From assembly GCA_019240655.1 (NCBI GenBank), contig JAFAXX010000128.1:1-46929 (forward strand): a stretch of 46,929 nt of DNA, given 5' to 3'. Positions 23,630 through 31,151 of this stretch are shown piece after piece (the first letter of the stretch is position 1; each line of letters begins with the position of its first letter). The translations under genes were made by a program, and so were the position numbers. The notes beneath the pieces were generated by a model. It was not told the DNA's origin. It did no database searches and was given only the letters and a program-made list of their open reading frames with translations. The DNA is from Solirubrobacterales bacterium (lineage in GTDB: Bacteria; Actinomycetota; Thermoleophilia; Solirubrobacterales; Solirubrobacteraceae).

Positions 23630-25498
23630 TCAGCGGCCTGGCGTGACCACGCCGGCGGAGCCGCCGCCCCGCCGGGTCGGCTCCGCGACCGCCTGCATGT
23701 GGCCGCCGCCGAACAGCGCCAGGCCGCTGGCGACGCCGATCGTCGGAGCGATCGTGATGTCCGGGTTCAGCGGAGAGGTGTCGCTGACGGCAAACTTCTG
23801 ACCCAGTTGCTCGAGACCGGCGGTGAACGGCTGGGCCAGGAAGGCCGGCTCGGCCTGCGTGGTCGACGAGTTGCGCTGCGAGGCGCGCGGCGCCGCGAGC
23901 GCGGCCGGGAGGGTCATGTGAAGGTCGATCCGGTCGAGCAGGATCTGCAGGACAGTGGTGATGATCGTGGCGCCGCCGGCGGCGCCGACCGCGAGCACGG
24001 GCCGGCCGCGCTTCAGGACGATCGTCGGCGACATGCTCGAGCGTGGCCGCTTGCCGCCGGCCGGGAGGTTCGGGTCAGGCACGCCGGGCACAGCAGGACT
24101 GGAGTCGAAGTCGGTCAGCTCGTTGTTGAGCAGGAAGCCACGGCCGGGGACCGCGATCGCGCTGCCGCCGAGCTCCTCGATCGTGTTCGTGTAGGACGCC
24201 ACGTCGCCGTAGCGATCGGCGACGACGAGATGGTTGGTGTCGACCTCGGGGTTGGCCTGCGTCGCCGCGTTCGGCTGCGCCAGTACGCAGCCGCCGGAGC
24301 CCGCGAACGGATTGCCCGGCGCCACCGGGCTCGTCAGCGCATGCGCCGGGTTGATCAGGCAGGCGCGCTGGCGGCCGAACCGCGCCGAGAGCAGCTGGTC
24401 GAGCGGCACGTTGACGAAGCGCGCGTCGCCCACGTAGCGGTTGCGATCGGCGAAGGCCAGACGCGTGGCCTCGAGGAAGTGATGGAGGAACTGGACGCGG
24501 CTCTCCCGGGCGAGATCGAAGTTGCTGAGGATGTTCAGGGACTCGCCGACCGTGGAGCCGCCGCTCGACGACGGGCCCTTCGAGTAGACGTCGTAGCCGC
24601 GGTAGCGGACGTGGGTGGGCGATTCGACCGGGGCCCGGTAGCGGGCGAGGTCGGCCAGGCTCAGCTGGCCGGGCCGTGGCACCAGGGTGGCGCCGGCGGC
24701 GAGCGGGAGGTGGTGCACGGCGTTCACCACGTCGCGGCCGATCGCGCCTCCGTACAGGGCGCCAATCCCGCGGTTACCGATGAGCTGATAGCTCCGTGCC
24801 AGGTCCGGGTTGCGCAGCACCGATCCGACCGCGGGCAGGTTGCCGTGCGGAAGGAACAGCGCGCTGGTGGAGGAGAACTGGTTGAAGCGGAAGGCGTTCT
24901 CGCGAACCTCCTCGCGGAACGTGGGCGTGACCCGGAACCCGCGGGCGGCGAGCTGTTCGCCCGGCCCGAGGTCGCTGGCCAGCGTGAATCTCCCCCACCG
25001 CTTCAGCGCCTGCTGCCAGGTCATCAGATTGCCGGGGACGCCGACCGACAGGCCGCTGGTCACCGCGGTCGGGAAGGGCAGCGGCTTACCGGTCGCGGGA
25101 TCGATGAACAGGTTCGCAGTCGCGGCCGCGGGCGCGGTCTCCCGGCCGTCGATCGTGTAGACCTGATGCGTGCGCGCGTCGTAGTACACGAGGTAACCGC
25201 CGCCGCCGATCCCGGCCACGAACGGATCGCTCACGCCGAGCGTCGCCGCCACCGCCACTGCGGCGTCGGCCGCCGTCCCGCCGCGCCGGAGCACGGCCAG
25301 ACCGGCTTCGGTGGCCGGGACGGTGTCGGAGGCCACCGCGCCGCCGGTGCCCGTGGCGACAGCGTGCTTGCCGATCGGCGCGGCCACGCCAGCGCCCGCA
25401 GTCAGGACGAGCGCGGCCAGGGTGCAGACGAGCAACGTCAGGCCGCCGGCGAGGCGATGAGTCAGCCGCCGGGCGAACCGGCACCGCTGGGCACGCAT
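23630..25498 (-). CDS. ggt: gamma-glutamyltransferase/glutathione hydrolase, secreted
   Basis: A 622-residue precursor with a signal peptide (GGLTLLVCTLAALVLTAGAGVAA). The large-subunit motifs GGTAADAAVAVAATLGVSDPFVAGIGGGGYLVYYD are intact. The autocleavage site and catalytic nucleophile is the threonine of VDTNHLVVAD near residue 420. Downstream come SYTNTIEELGGS, FLLNNELTDFD, KRPRSSMSPTIV and GAAGGATIITTVLQIL, the substrate pocket of the small subunit. The enzyme cleaves gamma-glutamyl bonds, for example in glutathione, outside the membrane. It is followed on the same strand by nothing but the hairpin at 23.6 kb, and the gene before it is an MMPL transporter 33 bases away. Confidence 0.93.
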   Translation of the reverse strand: MRAQRCRFARRLTHRLAGGLTLLVCTLAALVLTAGAGVAAPIGKHAVATGTGGAVASDTVPATEAGLAVLRRGGTAADAAVAVAATLGVSDPFVAGIGGGGYLVYYDARTHQVYTIDGRETAPAAATANLFIDPATGKPLPFPTAVTSGLSVGVPGNLMTWQQALKRWGRFTLASDLGPGEQLAARGFRVTPTFREEVRENAFRFNQFSSTSALFLPHGNLPAVGSVLRNPDLARSYQLIGNRGIGALYGGAIGRDVVNAVHHLPLAAGATLVPRPGQLSLADLARYRAPVESPTHVRYRGYDVYSKGPSSSGGSTVGESLNILSNFDLARESRVQFLHHFLEATRLAFADRNRYVGDARFVNVPLDQLLSARFGRQRACLINPAHALTSPVAPGNPFAGSGGCVLAQPNAATQANPEVDTNHLVVADRYGDVASYTNTIEELGGSAIAVPGRGFLLNNELTDFDSSPAVPGVPDPNLPAGGKRPRSSMSPTIVLKRGRPVLAVGAAGGATIITTVLQILLDRIDLHMTLPAALAAPRASQRNSSTTQAEPAFLAQPFTAGLEQLGQKFAVSDTSPLNPDITIAPTIGVASGLALFGGGHMQAVAEPTRRGGGSAGVVTPGR

Positions 25499-25531
25499 GC
25501 CGCCAGGCTTCCCATTCCCCGCCCCGGCTAT

Positions 25532-27634
25532 TCACACGCTGACACGACGAACCGCGCGCAGCCGGCGCCGGCGGGTCGCTTCGACGGGTCGCGCGAGCGA
25601 GCTCGGCCACCACACGCGGGCGCCGATGTCGAAGACCAGCGCGGGCACGAGCAGCGAGCGCACGATGAACGTGTCGAGCAAGACCCCGAAGGCGATCGTG
25701 AAGCCGAGCTCGGTCAGGGTCTTGAGCGGAAGCGTGGCCAGCATCGTGAAAGTGCCGGCGAGAACGATCCCGGCTGAGGTGATGACCGCGCCGGTCGCGG
25801 CCAGTCCGCGCAGCATCCCCTGCCGCGTGCCCTCCCGCAGCGCCTCCTCGCGCGTGCGGGCCATCAGGAAGATGTTGTAGTCGACGCCGAGCGCGACCAG
25901 GAAGATGAAGGCGAGCAGCGGAAGCGTCGAGGTCTCACCCGGGTAGCCGAAGAGATTGGCGAAGATCGCCGCCGAGGCGCCGAGTGCGCCCGCAAACGAG
26001 AGGATCACCGTCGCGATGAGCAGCAGCGGGAGGGCGATCGCGCGGAGCACCAGCGCGAGGACGACGAAGACCACGACGAGGACAATCGGCACGATCACCC
26101 GGTTGTCGTGCGCCGCCGCGGTGTCGAAGTCACGCTGCTGAGCCGTCGGGCCGCCGACCAGCGCGGTGGCGCTGGCCGCGTGGACCGCGGCGCGCAGCTT
26201 CGGGATGAGGTTCTCGGCGGCGCCGGAGTAGGGATTTACATTGAGCGTGACGGCGAACCGCGCACCCGGCCGGCCAACCTCCGGCGGCCCGACGTACGCC
26301 ACTCCGGGAATCATCTGTAGCGCCCGCTGGGACCGGGGCAGCGCCGCGCGGTCGCGCACGACCACGTCGGTCGGCGCGTTCGCGCCGGCTGGGAACGCCT
26401 TCGCGATCAGCAGCTGGCCCTCGACTGACTGCACCGAGCCCCGGAAGTCCTGGGTGTTGGTCAGCCCGCTCGAGAAGCTGGTCAGGCCGAGGCAACCGAG
26501 ACCGAGCAGCAGCGCAGTGCCGATCCACACCCGGCGGGGCGAGGCGGCGACCCGCTCGGCGATGCGACGCCATGCCCCGTGGGTCTCGTCCGCCCCTGCC
26601 GAGCCGTAGGCCGGCACGAACGGCCAGAACGCGCGGCGGCCACCGACGACCAGCGCTGCCGGGAGCAGCGTCAGCATCGCCGCCACGGCCAACGCCACCC
26701 CCATCGCACCGATCGGTCCCAGGCCGCTCGTGCCGTTGACCTCGGCCAGCGACAGGCAGAGGAGGGCGAGGATGACCGTGCCGCCCGAAGCGAAGATCGC
26801 CGGGCCGGCTCGGCGCAGGGCCAGGCGCATCGCCTCGACCGGGCTCTCATGCCGGCGCAGCTCCTCGCGGTAGCGCGCGACCAGCAACAGCGCGTAGTCG
26901 GTGCCCGCCCCGAACACCAGAACCGGCAGCACGCCGGCGCTCTGACCGTTGACCGTGACTCCGGCCTCGGCGATCGCCCAGCCACAGAAGCGGGAGAACG
27001 CCTCTGCCATGAGGACGCTGACCAGGGGGATGATCGAGAAAATCGGAGAGCGATAGATCACGATCAAAAGCACGAACACGAGCGCCCCGGTGGCCAGCAA
27101 CAGCGTTCCGTTGATCGAGGAGAAGACGTTGACCGCGTCGCGCGAGAAGCCGGCGGGACCCGACACCTTGACCGTCAGCCCACGGGCGCGCAGTGGCGCC
27201 ATCCGGCTGTCGACCTGGTTGACCGAGCTCGTCAACAGCGTCTCCTGGCCGCGGGGGTTGAGGTTGACGATCACCAGGGCGGTCGTGCCGTCGGGCGAGG
27301 TCTGAGTGAGCACCGGGCCCGAACCGGTCACCGGCGGCCGCGCATTCAGCGAGGCGCTCACCGCGGCGATCGCCGCGCGGTCTGCCGGCCCGAGGCCGCC
27401 GTCGCGCCGCACCACGGTGATCGCGGTGAAGCGCTCGCCGGAGGGGAACCGCTTGGCCAGGGCCAGCTCGCGCACGGACTCCGACGACCCGGGCAGGAAA
27501 GAGGACTCCTCGTTCTTCTGAACGGCCTGGAAACGCTGAGCGAACGAGCCGCCCAGCCCGCCGAGGACGAGCCAGAGGACGATCACCGCGATGCGGAGCG
27601 GACGGGAGACGAACAGGCGGTCGAGGAACTTCAT
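25532..27634 (-). CDS. MMPL/RND-family membrane transporter
   Basis: A 700-residue protein with two repeated halves, each with one helix, an extracytoplasmic domain and a five-helix bundle. Family motifs include FGAGTDYALLLVARYREEL in the first half and VALGVDYNIFLMARTREEAL in the second; the aspartate-tyrosine pairs of the helix 4 and 10 proton relay are present in both. MMPL proteins in actinobacteria export lipids, siderophores or drugs using the proton gradient. The cargo is not evident. It lies 119 bases behind the fasciclin gene on the same strand, and the gap contains a long inverted repeat. Length is typical for the short MMPL class. Confidence 0.92.
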   Translation of the reverse strand: MKFLDRLFVSRPLRIAVIVLWLVLGGLGGSFAQRFQAVQKNEESSFLPGSSESVRELALAKRFPSGERFTAITVVRRDGGLGPADRAAIAAVSASLNARPPVTGSGPVLTQTSPDGTTALVIVNLNPRGQETLLTSSVNQVDSRMAPLRARGLTVKVSGPAGFSRDAVNVFSSINGTLLLATGALVFVLLIVIYRSPIFSIIPLVSVLMAEAFSRFCGWAIAEAGVTVNGQSAGVLPVLVFGAGTDYALLLVARYREELRRHESPVEAMRLALRRAGPAIFASGGTVILALLCLSLAEVNGTSGLGPIGAMGVALAVAAMLTLLPAALVVGGRRAFWPFVPAYGSAGADETHGAWRRIAERVAASPRRVWIGTALLLGLGCLGLTSFSSGLTNTQDFRGSVQSVEGQLLIAKAFPAGANAPTDVVVRDRAALPRSQRALQMIPGVAYVGPPEVGRPGARFAVTLNVNPYSGAAENLIPKLRAAVHAASATALVGGPTAQQRDFDTAAAHDNRVIVPIVLVVVFVVLALVLRAIALPLLLIATVILSFAGALGASAAIFANLFGYPGETSTLPLLAFIFLVALGVDYNIFLMARTREEALREGTRQGMLRGLAATGAVITSAGIVLAGTFTMLATLPLKTLTELGFTIAFGVLLDTFIVRSLLVPALVFDIGARVWWPSSLARPVEATRRRRLRAVRRVSV

Positions 27635-27649
27635 GGGACGCTATCGGCC

Positions 27650-27716
27650 GGGTCCGGCGCCGCGTGCGTGGCCGGCGCCGCGGACGCGTCCGGCGCCGCC
27701 TCGCGACGCCGGACCC
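27650..27716. repeat. inverted repeat with internal GC-rich repeats between fasciclin and MMPL genes
   Basis: GGGTCCGGCG at 27650-27659 is the perfect reverse complement of CGCCGGACCC at 27707-27716. The 47-base interior holds further copies of CCGGCGCCGC. On the minus-strand transcript this would form a large hairpin just before the MMPL start and could reduce read-through from the fasciclin gene or control MMPL translation. Confidence 0.6.
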
Positions 27717-27753
27717 GCGCCGCCTCGCGGCGCCCGAGCCGAGGGCATCGCGG

Positions 27754-28239
27754 TCACCGGGGGATCAGGACCCGGTCGATGACGTGGATCACGCCGTTGG
27801 AGGCGGCGATGTTCGCCTTGACGATCCGCGCGCCGCCGATCGTGGCCACGCCGTGGACGACGCGGACCGTGAGCGACTGTCCGTTCAGGGTCTTCACCGA
27901 CCGGCGCCCGTGCAGCGTCGCCGCCGTCACCCGGCCCTTGAGGACGTGGTAGAGCAAGACCGCTTGCAGCTTCTTGCGGTCGTGTGCCAGCGCCGTGAGC
28001 GTCGCCTTCGGTACCTTCGCGAACGCCGCATCGGTCGGCGCGAACACCGTGAACGGCCCCGGCCCGGAGAGGGTGGCGGCGAGCCCCGCCTGCTTGACCA
28101 GCGCGACGAGGGTCTTGAACTGACCGGCCGAGGCCGCGGTCTGCACGATGTTTCGCTGGCCGCTCGCCCCGGCCGTCGCCGGCACGACGACCAACGACAG
28201 CGAGGCGGCGACCGCCACGAGCGTGAGAAAGCGTTTCAT
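27754..28239 (-). CDS. secreted fasciclin (FAS1) domain protein
   Basis: A 161-residue protein with a signal peptide (FLTLVAVAASLSLVVVPATAGA) and one FAS1 domain. FAS1 features are FKTLVALVKQAGLAATLSGPGPFTVFAPTDAAFAKVP, LLYHVLKGRVTA, VKTLNGQSLTV and GVIHVIDRVLIP. FAS1 proteins mediate surface adhesion or matrix contact. ATG at 28239 has a very strong ribosome site, AAAGGAGG, six bases upstream. The promoter region contains the tandem 11-bp repeats next to the divergent B12-binding regulator gene, so control by that regulator is likely. Confidence 0.92.
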   Translation of the reverse strand: MKRFLTLVAVAASLSLVVVPATAGASGQRNIVQTAASAGQFKTLVALVKQAGLAATLSGPGPFTVFAPTDAAFAKVPKATLTALAHDRKKLQAVLLYHVLKGRVTAATLHGRRSVKTLNGQSLTVRVVHGVATIGGARIVKANIAASNGVIHVIDRVLIPR

Positions 28240-28271
28240 ACTGGTCCTCCTTTGCGGCTGTGCGCGGTCTC

Positions 28272-28315
28272 TTTACACAAACCTTCTACAAACGTTCAGC
28301 AGACGGTACCGGGAC
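28272..28315. promoter_or_regulatory. tandem 11-bp direct repeats, probable CarH/LitR operator
   Basis: Four consecutive 11-base blocks can be read at 28272, 28283, 28294 and 28305. The first three share the pattern NTTNNNCANAC (TTTACACAAAC, CTTCTACAAAC, GTTCAGCAGAC); the fourth (GGTACCGGGAC) keeps only part. Tandem 11-bp repeats are the known operator layout of Thermus CarH, where each subunit's MerR domain binds one repeat. They lie in the divergent gap between the CarH-like gene and the fasciclin gene. Confidence 0.6.
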
Positions 28316-28324
28316 CTACGTTGC

Positions 28325-28355
28325 TTGTCAAGACTCTGTCGAAGGTCTGTAGACT
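28325..28355 (+). promoter_or_regulatory. promoter of the CarH-like regulator gene
   Basis: TTGTCA at 28325-28330 is a good -35 element. TAGACT at 28350-28355 fits the TANNNT -10 pattern, with a 19-base spacer, slightly long. The GTG at 28363 follows 7 bases later, so the transcript is probably leaderless. Confidence 0.5.
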
Positions 28356-28362
28356 GCGGTGA

Positions 28363-29256
28363 GTGTCCGCCTCCGGCGCAGCGCCGCACCGCATCGGCGA
28401 GTTCGCCCGCCGAGTCGGAGTCAGTCCTGGCCTGCTGCGCGCCTGGGAGCAGCGTTACGGGCTGCTGCGTCCGGTCCGCTCAGCGGGCGGCTACCGGCTG
28501 TACACCGAGCAGGACGCCGAGCGCGTGGCGCGTATGCGCCGCGCGCTCGACGACGGCCTCTCCGCCGCCGAGGCCGCTCACGCCGCGCTCGAGCCGCTCA
28601 CGCCGTCCGAGGGCCTGCTCGACGACGCCGCCGCGCGCCTCCTCGGCGCCGTCCGGCGCTACGACGAGGACGGAGCGCACGCCGTACTCGACCACAGCTT
28701 CGCCGCGTTCGGGCTCGAGGCGGTGCTCACCGCGGTCATCCTGCCGACCCTGACCCAGGTCGGCCTCGAGTGGGAGACGAGCGAGGCCGGGATCAGCCGC
28801 GAGCACTTCGCCAGTCACCTGATCAGAGGCCGGCTGCTCTCGCTGGCTCGGCTGTGGAGCCGCGGCAGCGGACCGCTCGCCGTGCTGGCGTGCGCTCCCG
28901 GCGAGGCGCACGACATCTCCCTGCTCGCCTTCGGGCTCGTGCTGCGCTCGCACGGCTGGCGCATCCTGTTCCTCGGTGCAGACACGCCGCTCGCGACCCT
29001 GGCGGCGACGGCAGAGAGCACGCATCCCGCGATCGTCGTCGTGACCGCCTTCGATCCGGCGCGCCTCGAGGCCGAGGCGGCCGCCCTGCGGCGCCTGGGC
29101 CGGTCAACTCCACTCGCCCTGGCCGGGCCCGGCGCCTCCGCCGCCATGTGCCGGCGGCTCGGCGTGCGCCGGCTCGACGGCGACCTGGTGGCGGCTGCCC
29201 GGGAGGTGGCCTCCGGCGTCGTGAGGGTCGCCTCGGCCCCGGAGCCCTCGGCGTGA
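28363..29256 (+). CDS. CarH/LitR-like B12-dependent light-sensing MerR regulator
   Basis: A 297-residue protein. Residues 9-78 are a MerR-type DNA-binding domain (IGEFARRVGVSPGLLRAWEQRYGLLRPVRSAGGYRLY). A helical B12-cap domain (about 90-160) and a cobalamin-binding Rossmann domain (about 165-290) follow. The Wx9EH signature of CarH-type photoreceptors is intact as W137, E147, H148. The lower cobalamin ligand is H183 in PGEAHDIS. Spacing between these residues matches Thermus CarH (W131, H177). The residue after the tryptophan is glutamate here, whereas Thermus CarH, as I recall it, has histidine there for its light-state bond, so the photochemistry may differ. In the family, tetramers with adenosylcobalamin repress in the dark and fall apart in light. 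Confidence 0.85.
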   Translation: MSASGAAPHRIGEFARRVGVSPGLLRAWEQRYGLLRPVRSAGGYRLYTEQDAERVARMRRALDDGLSAAEAAHAALEPLTPSEGLLDDAAARLLGAVRRYDEDGAHAVLDHSFAAFGLEAVLTAVILPTLTQVGLEWETSEAGISREHFASHLIRGRLLSLARLWSRGSGPLAVLACAPGEAHDISLLAFGLVLRSHGWRILFLGADTPLATLAATAESTHPAIVVVTAFDPARLEAEAAALRRLGRSTPLALAGPGASAAMCRRLGVRRLDGDLVAAAREVASGVVRVASAPEPSA

Positions 29257-29272
29257 GCGGCGGGGCACCCTC

Positions 29273-29289
29273 ACGGTTTTCCCAACCGT
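29273..29289. terminator. short hairpin between convergent genes
   Basis: ACGGTT (29273-29278) pairs with AACCGT (29284-29289) over a five-base loop. The same CACCNTCACGGTT string occurs again about 37 bases later at the end of the MscS-like gene, so this is also a short direct repeat. It is a weak terminator candidate. Confidence 0.35.
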
Positions 29290-29306
29290 AACCGCCCGCG
29301 GCACCG

Positions 29307-30122
29307 TCACGGTTCCGGAGTTACCTCGTGCGTGGTGACCACCGTCTCGAGCAGGAGATGGTTGGGCACGCGCACGCTCCGGCCGGACCCGGCGTCGAGC
29401 GTGATGCTGGTGCCGTCGATCGCCGTGATCCGTCCGCGCACATCGGCCACCGTGATCTCTTGGCCCACCGTGTAGTCGCTGCGGATGTAGCGGCCGGCGC
29501 TGAGCGCGCGAGCCACCTCTCGGCCGCCCAACCCGAATGCGATGGCCAGCGCGGCGGCCACGCCGGCGAGCGTGACGCCGAGCACGGTGAGCAGCATCGC
29601 CGTGGAGATCGAGATCTGCGCCGCTGCGGTGACCAGGAAGATCGCCACCACGACGACCTGCGCCACCAGGCCGAGGGGAATCGGGAGGGCCATCTGGTAG
29701 CTCACCCGGTCGACGCGTTCGCGCACGAATCCGCCGAGAACGATCCCCACCAGCAGCAGGGCAGCGGCGACCAAGAGCTGCGGCAGGAGCAGGACCCCGC
29801 GGTTGAGCGAGGCGCTCAGGAACTGCATTCCCAGCAGGGAGAGCGCCGCGAAGATGACGACCAGCGTCAGCGCGATCCGGATCGCCCGGCCGGTGACCCG
29901 CGCCAGCGAGCGCCCGAGGCCGGCCCGCGCGAGCACGTCGTGCACCCCGTGGCGATCGGCGAAGGTGTCGAGACCGATTCTCTGCAGGGCTCGGGTCAAC
30001 AGTCGGCCCAGGATCCTCGCCACGATGATCCCGATGACCAGCAGCACGAGGGCGCCGCCCAGCCGCGGCAGGAAGGCTCCGAGGCTCTGCCCGGCGTGAT
30101 CGATGATGGTCGCCGTCGTCAT
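29307..30122 (-). CDS. MscS-like mechanosensitive channel family protein
   Basis: About 271 residues from the ATG at 30122, which overlaps the preceding stop (ATGA). Membrane helices occur at LGGALVLLVIGIIVARILGRLL, IALTLVVIFAALSLLGMQFL, LPQLLVAAALLLVGIVLGGFV, LGLVAQVVVVAIFLVTAAAQI and MLLTVLGVTLAGVAAALAIAFGLGGREVA. The last helix, with its glycine/alanine pattern, and the beta domain behind it (YTVGQEITVADVRGRITAIDGTSITLDAGSGRSVRVPNHLLL) are the MscS pore and upper domain. The family opens under membrane tension to release solutes. It is the third gene of the ECF sigma operon. A longer frame to 30221 only overlaps the small upstream gene. Confidence 0.85.
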   Translation of the reverse strand: MTTATIIDHAGQSLGAFLPRLGGALVLLVIGIIVARILGRLLTRALQRIGLDTFADRHGVHDVLARAGLGRSLARVTGRAIRIALTLVVIFAALSLLGMQFLSASLNRGVLLLPQLLVAAALLLVGIVLGGFVRERVDRVSYQMALPIPLGLVAQVVVVAIFLVTAAAQISISTAMLLTVLGVTLAGVAAALAIAFGLGGREVARALSAGRYIRSDYTVGQEITVADVRGRITAIDGTSITLDAGSGRSVRVPNHLLLETVVTTHEVTPEP

Positions 30123-30355
30123 GGCTGCCGGCGGCCGCCGATCAGCAGACGCAGCCCGTCGCCGATCGCGGCGGCGAAGCGGCCGACAGCTTGCAGGGGC
30201 GCACGGACCGAGCGTTGCCACCGGGCGGTGCGCACGACGGCCACGGCCAGCGAAGGTGCCGGCTCCGGGCGCTCCGCCGTGAAGACCTTCAGGTGCTCTC
30301 GCAGCCGGCGCTCAGCCAGCGTCAGGTCTTCCGCGGGCGGTTCGTGATCCGTCAT
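30119..30355 (-). CDS. small hypothetical protein between ECF sigma factor and MscS-like channel
   Basis: A 78-residue protein whose ATG overlaps the sigma factor stop (ATGA) and whose stop overlaps the channel start, so all three genes are translationally coupled. The first 30 residues are acidic and helical (LTLAERRLREHLKVF); the rest is basic with a weakly hydrophobic end (FAAAIGDGLRLLIGG). It has no cysteines or HxxxCxxC zinc motif, so it is not a standard zinc-finger anti-sigma factor. Its position is where an anti-sigma factor is normally found, and it may be an atypical one; this is inference. Confidence 0.65.
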   Translation of the reverse strand: MTDHEPPAEDLTLAERRLREHLKVFTAERPEPAPSLAVAVVRTARWQRSVRAPLQAVGRFAAAIGDGLRLLIGGRRQP

Positions 30356-30915
30356 TCCGGAAGCTCCCAGTCGTAGGTGTTCGCGCGCAACAGCGCGATC
30401 AGCTCACCGCGGGCGCGGTGCAGACGGCCCTTGACGCTACCGAGCGGCATGTCGAGCACCTGCGCGATCTCGTCGTAGCTGAGGCCCTCGAGGTCACGCA
30501 GCACGACGAGCGCGCGATACTCGGGCCGCAGCAAACCCAGCTTGAGCTGCAGGCGCCCTCGGCGCTCGCTGGTTTCCAGCGACTCGACGGGTTGCGGCTT
30601 CGGATCGGCGATCTCCTCCATCTCGGCTTCCGCGGCAGGATCGACGCGCCGGCGCCGACTCCGGGTCAAGGCGTTCACCGCCGCATGGTGGGTGATTTGC
30701 AGAAGCCAGGTGCGAAACGACGCCTGCCGGCGGAAGCTCGGCAGGCCATGGAAGGCGCGCAGGAGGGCGTCCTGGCTGACGTCCTCGGCTTCGGCCGGGC
30801 CGACCATCCGGGCCGCCGTCCGGAAGACCACGGCCTGGTGGCGCTCAACGAGCCGCTCGAAGGCCGTCATGTCACCGGTCAGCGTCCGCTCGATGAGCGC
30901 CTCGTCGGGCTCCAT
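30352..30915 (-). CDS. ECF-type sigma-70 family RNA polymerase sigma factor
   Basis: About 187 residues. Region 2 is FERLVERHQAVVFRTAARMVGPAEAEDVSQDALLRAFHGLPSFR followed by FRTWLLQITHHAAVNALTRSRRRR. Region 4 is LRPEYRALVVLRDLEGLSYDEIAQVLDMPLGSVKGRLHRARGEL. There is no extra C-terminal domain. The ATG at 30915 is preferred for family length; a TTG at 30954 would add 13 residues. The factor probably reads its own promoter, since TGTAACC-N16-GGTCT occurs upstream and again pointing toward the divergent MscS-like/PRC operon. Together with the channel genes this suggests an envelope or osmotic stress response. Confidence 0.92.
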   Translation of the reverse strand: MEPDEALIERTLTGDMTAFERLVERHQAVVFRTAARMVGPAEAEDVSQDALLRAFHGLPSFRRQASFRTWLLQITHHAAVNALTRSRRRRVDPAAEAEMEEIADPKPQPVESLETSERRGRLQLKLGLLRPEYRALVVLRDLEGLSYDEIAQVLDMPLGSVKGRLHRARGELIALLRANTYDWELPE

Positions 30916-30987
30916 GGAGCCCGGAACCGTATAGCCAGCTTCGGATAGCGCCAATTTGAGGAGGTGCCCTCCGGTCGTTTACGAACT

Positions 30988-31062
30988 GAGACCGGCAGGC
31001 GGGCTTGCCGGTTACACGGCGATCACGCGATCTTGTAACCAAATCGCGGCTTGCGTGGTCTT
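30988..31062. promoter_or_regulatory. divergent pair of matching ECF-type promoters
   Basis: On the plus strand TGTAACC (31034-31040) is followed after exactly 16 bases by GGTCTT (31057-31062). On the minus strand TGTAACC (31016-31010) is followed after exactly 16 bases by GGTCTC (30993-30988). The two -35 elements form the inverted repeat GGTTACA/TGTAACC. The plus promoter serves the gene at 31152, the minus promoter the sigma factor operon. Confidence 0.65.
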
Positions 31063-31151
31063 CGGCGTTTGAGATTCACCACCGGCACGCCGGATCCGAG
31101 TCTCAGCGCGAGCGCAAGTTCAGTCATCGACCCAAGCTAGGAGCACTTTCC

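Noticed and set aside
23540-25777. 745-codon plus-strand frame over gamma-glutamyltransferase
   Set aside because: It is rich in Arg/Gly/Asp and lacks motifs; the minus-strand GGT has the catalytic threonine and all family blocks.
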